This document shows, piece by piece, positions 16,962 through 27,269 of a DNA stretch of 64,000 nucleotides. Origin of the DNA: Prevotella sp. (lineage in GTDB: Bacteria > Bacteroidota > Bacteroidia > Bacteroidales > Bacteroidaceae); contig JAEEWT010000004.1 of assembly GCA_016287755.1 (NCBI GenBank), positions 1-64,000 of the forward strand, read 5' to 3'. A model generated the notes under the pieces. That model was given only the letters and a program-made list of their open reading frames with translations. It made no database searches and had not been told where the DNA came from. Each line of letters starts with the position of its first letter. The first letter of the stretch is position 1. Position numbers and translations under genes: made by a program.

Positions 16962-18119
16962 TTATGATAGAAATCCTAACAACGCACCAGCTGCCACGGC
17001 TGAGCCGATCACACCGGCCACGTTCGGACCCATGGCGTGCATGAGCAGGAAGTTATGACGGTCGTACTCCAAACCGAGGTTGTTGGAGATGCGGGCAGCC
17101 ATCGGCACGGCGGATACACCGGCATTACCGATGAGCGGGTTGATCTTCTTATCCTTCGGCAGGAACAGGTTCATGATCTTCACGAAGCCAACACCACTCA
17201 TCGTAGCTACGAAGAAGGCACCGGCACCGATGGCGAAGATATAGATGGTGTTCAGGGTGAGGAACTCACTGGCCTGGGTAGAGCAACCTACCGTCAGACC
17301 GAGCAGGATGACCACGATGTCGTTCAGGGCTGAACCGGCGGTCTTGGCCAGACGGGTGGTCTTACCTGATTCCTTCAGTAGGTTACCGAAGAAGAGCATA
17401 CCCAGCAGGGGCAGACCCGACGGTACGATGAAGGTGGTGAGCAGCAGACCGATGATGGGGAAGAGGATACGCTCTGTCTGACTGACGTGGCGTACGGGCT
17501 TCATGCGGATGAGACGCTCTTTCTTGGTGGTCATCAAACGCATCACCAATGGCTGGATTACCGGTACGAGGGCCATATACGAATAGGCACACACGGCAAT
17601 GGCACCCATGAGGTTCGGGGCGGTCTTCGATGACAGGAAGATGGCGGTAGGACCGTCGGCACCACCGATGATGGCGATACCTGCTGCCTGGTTCGGCTCA
17701 AAGCCCAAGGCCAAGGCCAGCATATAGGCACCGAAGATACCGAACTGTGCAGCAGCACCGATGAGCACCAGCTTGGGATTGGCAATCAGCGCGGAGAAGT
17801 CGGTCATGGCACCAATGCCCAGGAAGACGAGTGGGGGATACCATCCCTGACGTACTCCCTGATAGAAGATGTTCAACACGGAGTTATCCTCATACAGACC
17901 GATCTCCAATCCTGCATCCGCACGGAACGGGATGTTACCAAGGATAATACCGAGTCCTATGGGTACGAGCAACAGCGGCTCGAAATCTTTCTTGATGGCG
18001 AGCCAGATGAAGAAGGCTCCCACGGCAATCATAATGAGGTTGGGTATCGTCGCATTGGCGAAACCCGTATAGGTGAGGAACTCATTAAAGTTGCTAACGA
18101 TGAATTCTGTGAAACTCAT
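16962..18119 (-). CDS. Sodium-pumping decarboxylase beta subunit
   Basis: 385 residues, about 11 membrane segments. It has the OadB/MmdB/GcdB signatures GIGAMTDFSALIANP, GIAIIGGADGPTAIFLSSK and NAGVSAVPMAARIS, which hold the residues that couple carboxyl release to sodium export. It works with a biotin carrier and a carboxyltransferase to decarboxylate methylmalonyl-CoA (likely here, given mutAB nearby) or oxaloacetate. The start at 18119 (MSFTEF) is preferred over an upstream in-frame codon in repeat DNA. It follows the biotin carrier gene by 28 bp. Confidence 0.93.
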   Translation of the reverse strand: MSFTEFIVSNFNEFLTYTGFANATIPNLIMIAVGAFFIWLAIKKDFEPLLLVPIGLGIILGNIPFRADAGLEIGLYEDNSVLNIFYQGVRQGWYPPLVFLGIGAMTDFSALIANPKLVLIGAAAQFGIFGAYMLALALGFEPNQAAGIAIIGGADGPTAIFLSSKTAPNLMGAIAVCAYSYMALVPVIQPLVMRLMTTKKERLIRMKPVRHVSQTERILFPIIGLLLTTFIVPSGLPLLGMLFFGNLLKESGKTTRLAKTAGSALNDIVVILLGLTVGCSTQASEFLTLNTIYIFAIGAGAFFVATMSGVGFVKIMNLFLPKDKKINPLIGNAGVSAVPMAARISNNLGLEYDRHNFLLMHAMGPNVAGVIGSAVAAGALLGFLS

Positions 18120-18147
18120 AATTAAATTATCAATTATCAATTGTTAA

Positions 18148-18591
18148 TTATCCAATCGTGATCAGCGTGGCTCCTTCCATGACGGCATCGCCCTGACCCA
18201 CGAGGACGGAGGTGACGGTTCCGCTGGTCTCTGCCTCGATATTGTTCTGCATCTTCATGGCCTCGAGGATGATAACGGTTTCGCCAGCCTTCACAGCCTG
18301 ACCAACAGCTACCTTTACCTCGGTGATGGTTCCTGGCAGTGGGGCTGTTACCTTGGCACCCTCTCCAGCTACTGCAGCAGGCTTGCTGGCAGGAGCAGGC
18401 GAGGCAGCGGGAGCAGCAGCCTTGGGCGCTGGAGCCACTACCTTAGCGGGCTTGGGTGTAGCCTTGACGGGCTCACTGAGTTCTACTTCGAACGCTTTGC
18501 CGTTCACGCTGACCTTCGCGGTCGTTCCTTCTATCTCTTGGATCTCTACTTCGTAGTCAACACCGTTGACCTTATATTGATATTTATCCAT
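18148..18591 (-). CDS. Biotin carrier subunit of the sodium-pump decarboxylase
   Basis: 147 residues. A small N-terminal domain (about 1-45) leads into an Ala/Pro-rich linker (about 48-80), then a biotinyl domain with EAMKMQN, whose Lys is the biotin attachment site. This is the usual MmdC/GcdC layout. The swinging biotin carries CO2 from the carboxyltransferase to the membrane beta subunit. It lies between the gamma-like gene and the beta subunit gene. A biotin carboxyl carrier for an acyl-CoA carboxylase is possible, but the neighbour makes the decarboxylase more likely. Confidence 0.93.
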   Translation of the reverse strand: MDKYQYKVNGVDYEVEIQEIEGTTAKVSVNGKAFEVELSEPVKATPKPAKVVAPAPKAAAPAASPAPASKPAAVAGEGAKVTAPLPGTITEVKVAVGQAVKAGETVIILEAMKMQNNIEAETSGTVTSVLVGQGDAVMEGATLITIG

Positions 18592-18682
18592 AATTAAATT
18601 CAAAGTTTAAAGTTTAAAGTTATCTTCGATGACTTTAGTCACAACTCGGCCATACGTGCAAGCACGATGGCACTTGCTGCTC

Positions 18683-19615
18683 CTAAAGTTCATTATTCCA
18701 CATCGTATGGCGCGGACGGATTGTGATGATACCACTCTCCTCGTCGTGTAAGTTGTCTTGATAATCTTTCAAAGCCATGGCAATGACGGCGATATAGACA
18801 TCGATATCCTCCTTCTTCTTACTGGGCGGAATCTTCGAGTCTTTTGCCTCAATCGGCATACGGGCGGTCTTGAGCTTCACCCAACCTGCCTCACGATTGG
18901 CCTTGTCGGTCTTTTCCTTATTCACCATGATCTTGCCGAGGATGCTGAAGAAGACGAAGAGAAGGGCCAGACAAGAGAACACGATACCCATGGAGAGAAC
19001 GGTGATACCGAATCCGTGGGGGTCGTCGCGCTTCAGACGGGCGATCTTGGTCTCGTTGATCTCGATGTAGTTACCGATGCCGGGGGTGACAGCCTCCGCA
19101 GGCTTGATGTCCCATTTCAGCTCACCGTCCTTGATGCGGGCATACGACTTATCCTCTGCCAGTACGGGTACGGAGACGGAGTCGATCAAGTCGATACCGT
19201 TACCGTCGTACAACGCAAACCAAAGGGGCTGTCCTGCCACAGCTTTCGTGGCGAAGTGCATGGCACCCTTGGCGGGATTGGAATGAAGGAACAGGATGAG
19301 GTGATTGCGCCCAGACATCTGGGTACGGGAATCACCGTTGGGGATTACCTGCATCTTGGCGATGCGTTGCGGAGCGGAAAGAGAGGGATTGAGCACACTA
19401 CGATCGGTGGTGATGTACATACCTCGGATATTGTACGTGGAGAACGAGGTGTTCACCAGTTCCACCCAAGGCAGGTGCTGTCCGAATTCGTCCTGCAGAC
19501 TGGCGGTATTGCTGGTCAGAACCTCATTGATCTTGATGTTCTTCGCTCCTTGTGCGAACATCGTCGAGGTTCCTGTCAGTAACATACCGCAGAGCAGTAT
19601 TCCAAGTTTTCTCAT
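18683..19615 (-). CDS. OadG-type decarboxylase gamma subunit fused to a lamin-tail domain
   Basis: 310 residues. A signal peptide (MRKLGILLCGMLLTGTSTMFA) is followed by a periplasmic lamin-tail-like beta domain (about 25-175, with INEVLTSN and WVELVN), one membrane helix (about 205-228, ITVLSMGIVFSCLALLFVFF) and a cytosolic tail with an OadG-like end (IAVIAMALKDYQ). Known OadG proteins are under 100 residues and anchor the complex; the added periplasmic domain is a Bacteroidota feature of unknown purpose. It is upstream of the biotin carrier and beta subunit genes on the same strand. The carboxyltransferase alpha subunit gene is missing here. Confidence 0.85.
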   Translation of the reverse strand: MRKLGILLCGMLLTGTSTMFAQGAKNIKINEVLTSNTASLQDEFGQHLPWVELVNTSFSTYNIRGMYITTDRSVLNPSLSAPQRIAKMQVIPNGDSRTQMSGRNHLILFLHSNPAKGAMHFATKAVAGQPLWFALYDGNGIDLIDSVSVPVLAEDKSYARIKDGELKWDIKPAEAVTPGIGNYIEINETKIARLKRDDPHGFGITVLSMGIVFSCLALLFVFFSILGKIMVNKEKTDKANREAGWVKLKTARMPIEAKDSKIPPSKKKEDIDVYIAVIAMALKDYQDNLHDEESGIITIRPRHTMWNNEL

Positions 19616-19661
19616 GTTGTTGATATTATATAAGTTTTTAGTTTATTTTAAATGTATATTC

Positions 19662-19715
19662 TACTAGTGTTTCTAGTGCTACTAGTATTACTAGTATTAC
19701 TAGTGTTACTAGTTT
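19662..19715. repeat. 9-bp TACTAGTNN tandem repeat
   Basis: Six 9-base units, each with CTAGT (TACTAGTGT, TTCTAGTGC, TACTAGTAT twice, TACTAGTGT, TACTAGTTT), run right up to the stop codon of the antiporter gene. CTAG is usually rare in bacterial DNA, so six in about 50 bases is striking. Confidence 0.85.
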
Positions 19716-21399
19716 ATGCTCCGCAGAAGAATAGCACAATGATCTGGGCGGTGAAGATGCGCAGGAACATCGCGAGAGGATACACCGTGGAGTAACCCAC
19801 GGCAGGCGCTTCCTTGGAACATACGCTGTTGGCGTAGGCCAATGCGGGCGGATCGGTATAGCTACCGGCAAGCATACCCATGATGGTGAAGTAATTGAAC
19901 TTATAGTGCTTGCGGGCGATGGTACCTACTATTAAAATAGGTATGATGGTGATGAGCACACCGGAGAGCACATACAGCAGTCCGTCGCCTTGCACCACGG
20001 TCTCCCAGAACCCGTTACCTGCCTTGATGCCCACGCTGGCGAGGAAGAGTACAAGACCGATCTCGCGCAGCATCATATTGGCACTGGTGGTGGTATAGGT
20101 AACCAGTCGTATCTTATAGCCGTAACGACCAATCAGGATGGCGACGATCAGCGGACCGCCTGCAATACCGAGCTTCACGGGAATGGGCATGCCGGGAATG
20201 GCGAAGGGTAACGATCCGAAGATGATGCCGATGATGATACCGATGAAGATGGTGGCGATGTTCGGGGCATTCAACCGGTGGGCAGAGTTACCCATCAGGT
20301 TGGTGACACGGTTCACCGCATCCTCAGGACCCACCACCATGATGCGGTCGCCTACCTGTAGCGGCAGACTGACACTGGCGAAGAGATCCATGCCATGACG
20401 GGTGACACGGGTGACATTCACGCCGTGTACACTGGAGAAATGCATTTTACCTAAGGTCTTACCGTTGATGGACGGGTTGGTGATGACGATGCGACGACTC
20501 ACCATAGGCATGTCCTGCTGCTCCCAGTCGATCTCTATCTCAGGACCGATGAAGGCGATGATGGCTTCGGCATCTGCCTCGGCACACACGATGTTCAGCT
20601 GGTCGTCGAGATGGAAGATGGTGTCGCGGTTAGGGATGCTCACATGACCGTCGTGCAGGATGCGTGAACAGACGAAGTCACGGTTCAGGAAATCATGCAC
20701 CTGAAGCATGGTCTTACCTTCAAGGTAGTTATTCGTCACCTTCAGACGCAGACGGTAGGGCTTGACATTACCGTTGTCCTCATCCTCCTCAGCCAGTCTG
20801 CTCTCCTCGTCGGCGAACTTGATACCGCAGAGATAACGGATGGCGATAGTTGCACCGATGATGCCCAGTACACCTAACGGATAGGCACAGGCATAGCCAG
20901 AGGCAATCTGCGGGACGTTATCCGTGAACACACTGGTGAGTGCCTCATTGGCAGCACCCAGACCCGGGGTGTTGGTGACAGCACCATAGAGCGTACCTAC
21001 CAACATAGGAAGATTGTTGGGATCGGAGGTGTCGAAAAAGAGATAGTAACAGCCGAACATCACAGCGATGTTCAATAGGATGGCGGCAGTGGCCAAGCCA
21101 TTCAACTGAATGCCTGCCTTGCCGAAACTCTCGAAGAAACCGGGTCCTACCTGCATACCGATCATGAAGACGAACAGTACCAGACCGAAGTCTTGCACGA
21201 AGGTAAGAATGTCAATAGGCGCGGTGAAGCCGATGTGTCCTGCCAAGATACCGATGAACAGAACGAAGGTGACACCTAACGAGATGCCGCCCACCTTGAC
21301 TTTTCCTAATAAGACACCAATGGCAATGACGATAGAGTACAGTAGCACGATGTGAGCCACCGATTGCGTGTTTGTGAAAATATCTATTATCCAATCCAT
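19714..21399 (-). CDS. AspT/YidE-family antiporter
   Basis: 561 residues. Two hydrophobic halves of about 5-6 membrane segments (about 1-190 and 385-561) flank a cytosolic pair of TrkA-C/RCK-C domains (about 205-375, the second with [13 protein letters not shown]). The motifs [12 protein letters not shown] and the matching [12 protein letters not shown] in the second half show the internal duplication typical of YidE-type transporters. Relatives include the aspartate:alanine exchanger; the substrate here is unknown, but a dicarboxylate such as succinate would suit the neighbouring mutase and decarboxylase genes. The stop codon abuts a 9-bp tandem repeat. A TACCTTTG box on the minus strand (21462-21469) is its likely promoter. 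Confidence 0.88.
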   Translation of the reverse strand: MDWIIDIFTNTQSVAHIVLLYSIVIAIGVLLGKVKVGGISLGVTFVLFIGILAGHIGFTAPIDILTFVQDFGLVLFVFMIGMQVGPGFFESFGKAGIQLNGLATAAILLNIAVMFGCYYLFFDTSDPNNLPMLVGTLYGAVTNTPGLGAANEALTSVFTDNVPQIASGYACAYPLGVLGIIGATIAIRYLCGIKFADEESRLAEEDEDNGNVKPYRLRLKVTNNYLEGKTMLQVHDFLNRDFVCSRILHDGHVSIPNRDTIFHLDDQLNIVCAEADAEAIIAFIGPEIEIDWEQQDMPMVSRRIVITNPSINGKTLGKMHFSSVHGVNVTRVTRHGMDLFASVSLPLQVGDRIMVVGPEDAVNRVTNLMGNSAHRLNAPNIATIFIGIIIGIIFGSLPFAIPGMPIPVKLGIAGGPLIVAILIGRYGYKIRLVTYTTTSANMMLREIGLVLFLASVGIKAGNGFWETVVQGDGLLYVLSGVLITIIPILIVGTIARKHYKFNYFTIMGMLAGSYTDPPALAYANSVCSKEAPAVGYSTVYPLAMFLRIFTAQIIVLFFCGA

Positions 21400-21593
21400 A
21401 ACATATTCCGTATGATGAAAGGGAAGATGGTCTTCTCTCCTTTAAAATTGCGAATTTGGTGCAAAGGTAGTCATAAAATACTCATTAGAAGAATTTTTGT
21501 GCATTTTTTTTAGGTCGGGTAGGGCGTTTTTGAATTTTTAATGATTAAATATAATTTTCTTCGATGGAAAGTGTGGTATCTCAGAAAAAAAGT

Positions 21594-21603
21594 ATATCTT
21601 TGC
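21594..21603 (+). promoter_or_regulatory. -7 box for mutAB
   Basis: TATCTTTGC at 21595-21603 fits TAnnTTTG. The leader to the mutA start is about 80 bases, and the whole gap (21400-21687) shows no recognisable cobalamin riboswitch box. A second -7 box on the other strand (21462-21469) serves the antiporter gene. Confidence 0.6.
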
Positions 21604-21687
21604 AACGTAGAATGAAGTTTAACGGGAATCTCTTCCGCTAGTCATGAATAATCACTTTAATAACTTACAATAATACACAAAGTTGCT

Positions 21688-23550
21688 ATGTCAAACAGTA
21701 AAGAAAAACTCTTTACCGAGTTTCAGGCACCAACCACGCAGGAGTGGCTGGACAAGATCGAAGTGGATCTGAAAGGTGCCGATTTCAACAAAAAACTGGT
21801 ATGGAGGACCAATGAAGGATTTAATGTACAGCCTTTCTATCGCAGGGAGGATGTGCTGAAACTAAAGACACCGGATTCCCTGCCGGGTGAGTTCCCCTTC
21901 GTACGTGGAAACAAGAAGGATGACAACACCTGGTACATCCGTCAGGACATCGTGGCCGACGATGCCGCCGAGGCGAACAAGAAAGCACTCGACATCCTGA
22001 ACAAGGGAATCGACTCGCTGGGATTCCGTATCCCTGGTGAGAAGGTGAGTGCCGCGTTCATCGAGACGCTGCTCGACCAGATCTTCTGCGACATCGTGGA
22101 GGTGAACTTCCACACCTGTCAGCGCCATGCGCTCGAACTGGCTCAGATCCTGACTGCCTATTTCGAGAAGAAGGGGTATGACAAGGAGAAGATCGTCGGC
22201 TCTATCGACTTCGACCCGATGAAGAAGATGGTGATGAAGGGAAAGGATACGAGCCAAGTGCTGGCCACTGCACCACAGCTGGTAGAGGCGCTGAAGGACT
22301 ATCCGCAGTTCCGCTGTATCTGTGTAAACACCGTGGCATTGAACAATGCAGGTGCTTACATCGTACAGGAACTGGGCTATGCCCTGGCTTGGGGTAATGA
22401 GTATCTGCAGCAGCTGGTGGATGCCGGCGTGGATGTGGATCTCGCTGCCAAGAAGATCAAGTTCAACATGGGCGTATCCGAGAACTATTTCATGGAACTG
22501 GCCAAGTTCCGTGCAGCCCGTATGCTCTGGGCACAGATCGTGAAGCAGTATGAGCCGAAGTGCGACTGCGCTTGTAAGATGTGCGTCAATGCCGTGACAT
22601 CGGAGTATAACCAGACCTTGTTTGACTCGTATGTGAACCTGTTGCGCTCACAGACCGAGGCCATGAGTGCTGCCCTTGGTGGCGTTCATTCTTTGGTGGT
22701 GACTCCGTTCGATGTCACTTACGAGACACCGACTGATTTCTCTGAGCGTATTGCCCGTAACCAGCAGCTGTTGCTGAAGGAGGAGTGCCACTTCAATACG
22801 GTGGTTGATCCAGGTGCAGGCTCTTATTATGTGGAGCATCTCACCGACAGTCTGGCCGTGGAGGGCTGGAAGATATTCCTCAAAGTAGAGGAGGAGGGTG
22901 GTTTCCTTGCTGCTGTCAAGGCAGGTACCATTCAGGATGATATCAATGCGACCAACGTGAAGCGTCATGGCGATGCTGCCAAACGTAAGGAGTTCCTGCT
23001 GGGTACGAACCAGTTCCCGAACTTCACCGAGAAGAGCGAAGGTAAGCGTGCTGTAGGCTGCGGTTGTTGCTGCGGTAAAGCAAAAGACAGTAACAGCGAG
23101 CCTGCATTCAAGGCAATCTCGTCCACTCGTCTGGCTGCCGACTTCGAGGATCTGCGCATCCATACAGAAGAGACGAAGGTTCCTGTGGCCTTCATGCTGA
23201 CCATCGGTAACCTGGCTATGCGTCAGGCTCGTGCCCAGTTCTCTTGTAACTTCCTTGCTTGTGCTGGCTATAAGGTGATTGATAACCTTGGCTTCAAGAC
23301 CGTTGAGGAGGGTGTGGATGCTGCGTTGGAGGCTAAGGCCGACATCGTGGTGATCTGCTCTTCGGATGATGAGTATGCAGAGTATGCTATTCCTGCCTTC
23401 AAGTATCTTGACGGACGGGCTATGTTCGTTGTTGCCGGTGCTCCGGCATGCATGGACGACCTGAAGGCTGCAGGTATTGAGAACTACATCCACGTTCGTT
23501 GTAACGTACTGGAGACATTGAAAGAGTATAATCAGAAACTTGGTATCTAA
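21688..23550 (+). CDS. mutA: Methylmalonyl-CoA mutase small (beta) subunit
   Basis: 620 residues. An N-terminal TIM-barrel-like half (about 1-430, opening FTEFQAPTTQEWLDKIEVDLKGADF) is followed by a degenerate B12-type domain (about 480-620). With MutB it forms the heterodimer that converts succinyl-CoA and methylmalonyl-CoA in the succinate-propionate pathway; the small subunit is structural and does not bind cofactor. Unusual here are two cysteine clusters: Cys292, 294, 296 and 299 (CDCACKMC), and Cys458, 460, 461 and 462 (GCGCCCGK) in the interdomain linker. mutB follows 16 bp downstream in the same operon. Confidence 0.95.
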   Translation: MSNSKEKLFTEFQAPTTQEWLDKIEVDLKGADFNKKLVWRTNEGFNVQPFYRREDVLKLKTPDSLPGEFPFVRGNKKDDNTWYIRQDIVADDAAEANKKALDILNKGIDSLGFRIPGEKVSAAFIETLLDQIFCDIVEVNFHTCQRHALELAQILTAYFEKKGYDKEKIVGSIDFDPMKKMVMKGKDTSQVLATAPQLVEALKDYPQFRCICVNTVALNNAGAYIVQELGYALAWGNEYLQQLVDAGVDVDLAAKKIKFNMGVSENYFMELAKFRAARMLWAQIVKQYEPKCDCACKMCVNAVTSEYNQTLFDSYVNLLRSQTEAMSAALGGVHSLVVTPFDVTYETPTDFSERIARNQQLLLKEECHFNTVVDPGAGSYYVEHLTDSLAVEGWKIFLKVEEEGGFLAAVKAGTIQDDINATNVKRHGDAAKRKEFLLGTNQFPNFTEKSEGKRAVGCGCCCGKAKDSNSEPAFKAISSTRLAADFEDLRIHTEETKVPVAFMLTIGNLAMRQARAQFSCNFLACAGYKVIDNLGFKTVEEGVDAALEAKADIVVICSSDDEYAEYAIPAFKYLDGRAMFVVAGAPACMDDLKAAGIENYIHVRCNVLETLKEYNQKLGI

Positions 23551-23566
23551 AGAATAGGAGGATTGA

Positions 23567-25735
23567 ATGATGCGTAAACAATTTAACAATATTGATATCT
23601 ATGCAGGCATCAAGGCTCAAGATGGTGCCAAGTGGCTGAAGGAGAACAACATTGTGCCTACCTGGAAGACACCGGAGCATATTGAGGTTCGTCCTGTATA
23701 TACAAAAGAGGATCTGGAGGGTATGGAACACCTCGACTTCACAGCGGGTATTCCACCGTTCCTGCGCGGTCCGTATTCCATGATGTATCCGTTCCGTCCG
23801 TGGACCATCCGTCAGTATGCCGGATTCTCTACTGCTGAGGAGTCTAACGCGTTCTATCGCCGTAACCTAGCTTCTGGTCAGAAGGGTCTTTCTGTGGCCT
23901 TCGACCTGCCGACACACCGTGGTTATGACCCTGACAATGCCCGTGTGGTGGGTGATGTGGGTAAGGCTGGTGTGTCTATCTGCTCACTGGAGAACATGAA
24001 GGTGCTCTTCGCGGGTATCCCTCTGAACAAGATGTCGGTGTCCATGACCATGAACGGTGGTGTGCTGCCTATCCTGGCCTTCTATATCAATGCCGGTCTG
24101 GAGCAGGGCGCTCAGCTCGAGGAGATGGCTGGAACCATCCAGAACGATATCCTGAAGGAGTTCATGGTGCGTAACACCTATATCTATCCGCCAGCCTTCT
24201 CGATGAAGATCATTGCTGATATCTTCGAGTACACCTCGCAGTTCATGCCGAAATTCAACTCTATCTCTATCTCCGGCTACCACATGCAGGAGGCTGGTGC
24301 TACGGCTGATATCGAGTTGGCTTATACATTGGCCGACGGTATGGATTACCTCCGTACCGGTGTGAACGCAGGTATCCCTGTGGATAAATTCGCTCCGCGT
24401 CTGTCGTTCTTCTGGGCTATCGGTATGAACCACTTCATGGAGATTGCCAAGATGCGTGCCGGTCGTTTGCTCTGGGCAAAGATCGTGAAGAGCTTCGGCG
24501 CCGAGAACCCGAAGTCGTTGGCACTGCGTACACACTCACAGACCTCCGGATGGTCGCTCACCGAGCAGGATCCGTTCAACAACGTGGGTCGTACGTGTAT
24601 CGAGGCCATGGCAGCCGTACTGGGACATACCCAGTCGTTGCATACCAACGCCTTGGACGAGGCTATCGCATTGCCTACCGATTTCTCTGCTCGTATTGCA
24701 CGTAATACGCAGATCTATATCCAGAACGAGACCAAGGTGTGTAAGCAGATCGACCCATGGGCAGGCTCCTACTATGTGGAGACACTGACCAACGAACTGG
24801 TACACAAGGCATGGGAGCATATCCAGGAGATCGAGAAGCTGGGCGGTATGGCCAAGGCCATCGAGACGGGTCTGCCGAAGATGCGTATCGAGGAGGCTGC
24901 AGCCCGTACCCAGGCACGTATCGACTCTGGTGTACAGACCATCGTAGGTACGAACAAGTACCGTCTGGATCATGAGGATCCGATCGATATCCTGGAGGTG
25001 GACAACACCGCCGTGCGTCTGCAGCAGGAGGAGAGTCTGAAGGAGCTCCGCGCAAATCGTGACGAGGCTGCTTGTCAGGCTGCCCTGAAGGAGATCACCG
25101 AGTGTGTACGTGAGTTCTCTGAAGGAAAGAAGAGTAAGAACAACCTGCTGGCTCTCGCCGTGAAGGCAGCTGGCTTGCGTTGTACCTTGGGTGAGATCAG
25201 TGATGCCTGCGAAGAGATCGTGGGTCGTTATAAAGCAGTAATCAGAACCATTTCAGGCGTGTATAGTTCAGAATCAAAGAACGACTCAGACTTTGAGAAA
25301 GCCTGTGCGTTGACAGAAGAGTTTGCCAAGAAGGAAGGTCGCCGTCCGCGTATCTTCGTGGCGAAGATGGGACAAGACGGTCATGACCGTGGTGCAAAGG
25401 TGGTAGCTACCGGATATGCCGACTGCGGCTTCGACGTGGATATGGGACCGCTGTTCCAGACTCCTGCAGAGGCTGCTCGTGAGGCAGTGGAGAACGATGT
25501 ACATATCGTAGGTGCATCGTCGCTGGCTGCAGGACATAAGACCCTCATTCCTCAGTTGATCGAAGAACTGAAAAAGCTTGGGCGTGAGGATATTATGGTA
25601 ATCGCAGGTGGTGTGATTCCTGCGCAGGACTACGACTTCCTTTACAAGGCTGGCGTAGCTGCCATCTTCGGTCCTGGTACCTCCGTGGCAAAGGCCGCAG
25701 TGGAGATGATGAACATCCTGCTCGATAAGGAGTAG
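23567..25735 (+). CDS. mutB: Methylmalonyl-CoA mutase large (alpha) subunit
   Basis: 722 residues, normal length. The TIM barrel (about 30-560) includes the family segments [18 protein letters not shown] and [10 protein letters not shown], and the C-terminal B12 domain holds [10 protein letters not shown], whose His606 replaces the lower ligand of cobalamin. It isomerises succinyl-CoA and (R)-methylmalonyl-CoA by a radical route. An AGGAGG at 23556-23561, unusual for this phylum, lies 5 or 8 bases before the two possible ATG starts (23567, 23570). A strong terminator follows. The epimerase needed between mutase and decarboxylase is not in the window. Confidence 0.97.
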   Translation: MMRKQFNNIDIYAGIKAQDGAKWLKENNIVPTWKTPEHIEVRPVYTKEDLEGMEHLDFTAGIPPFLRGPYSMMYPFRPWTIRQYAGFSTAEESNAFYRRNLASGQKGLSVAFDLPTHRGYDPDNARVVGDVGKAGVSICSLENMKVLFAGIPLNKMSVSMTMNGGVLPILAFYINAGLEQGAQLEEMAGTIQNDILKEFMVRNTYIYPPAFSMKIIADIFEYTSQFMPKFNSISISGYHMQEAGATADIELAYTLADGMDYLRTGVNAGIPVDKFAPRLSFFWAIGMNHFMEIAKMRAGRLLWAKIVKSFGAENPKSLALRTHSQTSGWSLTEQDPFNNVGRTCIEAMAAVLGHTQSLHTNALDEAIALPTDFSARIARNTQIYIQNETKVCKQIDPWAGSYYVETLTNELVHKAWEHIQEIEKLGGMAKAIETGLPKMRIEEAAARTQARIDSGVQTIVGTNKYRLDHEDPIDILEVDNTAVRLQQEESLKELRANRDEAACQAALKEITECVREFSEGKKSKNNLLALAVKAAGLRCTLGEISDACEEIVGRYKAVIRTISGVYSSESKNDSDFEKACALTEEFAKKEGRRPRIFVAKMGQDGHDRGAKVVATGYADCGFDVDMGPLFQTPAEAAREAVENDVHIVGASSLAAGHKTLIPQLIEELKKLGREDIMVIAGGVIPAQDYDFLYKAGVAAIFGPGTSVAKAAVEMMNILLDKE

Positions 25736-25751
25736 ATTAATAAGGTGTAAC

Positions 25752-25782
25752 AAAAAAGGCTCCCATATCGGGAGCCTTTTTT
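25752..25782. terminator. Bidirectional terminator between mutB and pgk
   Basis: A 13-bp perfect stem (25752-25764 with 25770-25782; GGCTCCC/GGGAGCC core) with a 5-base loop, and A/T tracts on both sides giving a U tract on either strand. It ends mutAB rightward and pgk leftward. Confidence 0.92.
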
Positions 25783-25799
25783 ATGGATTTGAATGAAGG

Positions 25800-27071
25800 T
25801 TATTCACCTACGATAGCTGCTACACCAGGAAGCACCTTTCCCTCGATGGCCTCGAGAAGAGCACCACCACCAGTAGAGATATAAGAAACCTGGTCGGCCA
25901 GACCGAACTTGTTGACACAAGCTACAGAGTCACCACCACCAATCAGTGAGAAAGCACCCTCGGCTGTTGCCTTGGCGATAGCCTCACCGATTGCACGGCT
26001 ACCTGCTGTGAAAGCATCACACTCGAACACACCGGCAGGACCGTTCCACAGGATGGTCTTGGCACCCTTGATAGCCTCGGCAAATGCCTTCTGACTCTCA
26101 GGACCGGCATCAACACCCTCGAAACCAGCGGGAACCTTGTTGGCAGGACAGGTAATGATCTCAGCACCTTCCTTAACAGTCATCGTACCGAAGTCGAGAC
26201 CGTTAGTAGCAGTACAGTCGGAACCGAGCACGAGCTCAACGCCGTTCTTCTTAGCCAGCTCCTCAACGCCCAGAGCCACATCCAGCTTGTCGAGCTCAAC
26301 GATAGAATCACCGATCTCACCATTGTGAGCCTTGGCGAAGGTGTAGGTCATACCACCGCAGAGGATGAGCTTGTCAACCTTACCCAGCAGGTTCTCGATG
26401 ATACCGATCTTGGAAGAAACCTTTGAACCACCCATGATGGCTACGAACGGACGGTTGATGTTGCTGAGCACGTTGTCAACAGCCTTCACCTCTTTCTCCA
26501 TCAGCAGACCCAGCATCTTGTTGTCAGCATCGAAGTAGTCGGCGATGACAGCAGTAGAAGCATGCTTGCGGTGAGCTGTACCGAAGGCATCCATCACATA
26601 GCAGTCAGCATAAGAAGCCAGTGTCTTGGCAAACTCCTTCTGAGAAGCCTTCATTGCCTTCTTTGCCTCGTCGTATTTAGGATCTTCCTTGTCAATACCT
26701 ACGGGCTTACCTTCCTCCTCGGGATAGTAGCGCAGGTTCTCCAGCAGCAGAGCCTCACCCATCTTCAGGGCAGCGGCAGCATCAGCAGCCTTGGCGCAGT
26801 CGGGAGCGAAAGCAACGGGAACACCGAGAGCCTTCTCCACAGCCTCACGGATCTGTCCGAGTGACAGTTTGGGGTTCACCTTTCCTTTGGGCTTACCCAT
26901 GTGACTCATGATGATGGTGGCACCACCGTCAGCCAGGATCTTCTTCAGGGTGGGAAGGGCACCGCGGATGCGGGTGTCGTCAGTGATCTTACCATTCTCA
27001 TCGAGGGGTACGTTGAAGTCTACACGTACGATTGCCTTCTTACCGGCAAAGTTGAATTCGTTAATTGTCAT
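25800..27071 (-). CDS. pgk: Phosphoglycerate kinase
   Basis: 423 residues, normal length. It has [18 protein letters not shown] near the N-terminus (substrate binding Arg and Asp), [22 protein letters not shown] and the C-terminal nucleotide motif [13 protein letters not shown]. It moves phosphate between 1,3-bisphosphoglycerate and ADP in glycolysis in the cytosol. It is a single gene with its own -7 box (TAATTTTG, 27119-27126 minus strand) and the shared terminator at 25752-25782. Confidence 0.98.
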   Translation of the reverse strand: MTINEFNFAGKKAIVRVDFNVPLDENGKITDDTRIRGALPTLKKILADGGATIIMSHMGKPKGKVNPKLSLGQIREAVEKALGVPVAFAPDCAKAADAAAALKMGEALLLENLRYYPEEEGKPVGIDKEDPKYDEAKKAMKASQKEFAKTLASYADCYVMDAFGTAHRKHASTAVIADYFDADNKMLGLLMEKEVKAVDNVLSNINRPFVAIMGGSKVSSKIGIIENLLGKVDKLILCGGMTYTFAKAHNGEIGDSIVELDKLDVALGVEELAKKNGVELVLGSDCTATNGLDFGTMTVKEGAEIITCPANKVPAGFEGVDAGPESQKAFAEAIKGAKTILWNGPAGVFECDAFTAGSRAIGEAIAKATAEGAFSLIGGGDSVACVNKFGLADQVSYISTGGGALLEAIEGKVLPGVAAIVGE

Positions 27072-27118
27072 AACTATAAATATTATTGGTTTGAATCTTC
27101 TTATCCTGTAAGCAGCTG

Positions 27119-27126
27119 CAAAATTA
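27119..27126 (-). promoter_or_regulatory. -7 box for pgk
   Basis: TAATTTTG read on the minus strand, 48 bases upstream of the pgk start codon; fits TAnnTTTG. Confidence 0.5.
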
Positions 27127-27209
27127 AGAAAATAAATTGAGATACAAGCATGTGGATGAAGAATTTCAATCTTTTTTGCATATTCTGTTCCCGATTCGAG
27201 GGAAACACA

Positions 27210-27247
27210 AAAGAAAAGTCCCCAAGGTAGAGATACGCTTGGGGACT
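27210..27247 (-). terminator. Terminator of cysK
   Basis: A 10-bp perfect stem AGTCCCCAAG/CTTGGGGACT (27217-27226 with 27238-27247) with an 11-base loop. On the minus strand it is followed by TTTTCTTTT, a U-rich tail, 23 bases after the cysK stop. Confidence 0.9.
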
Positions 27248-27269
27248 GTTCCTCGTTATAGGATAATGT

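Noticed and set aside
21400-21687. Cobalamin riboswitch before mutAB
   Set aside because: No B12-box-like sequence or long folded leader was visible; only -7 boxes on both strands.
22648-23589. Long open frame of about 313 codons antisense to mutA
   Set aside because: It is a mirror of the high-quality mutA frame, with no promoter, no family motif and Cys/His-rich composition typical of antisense frames. The same holds for long antisense frames at 42592-43500, 46720-47589, 18758-19582, 14201-15058 and 8896-9669.
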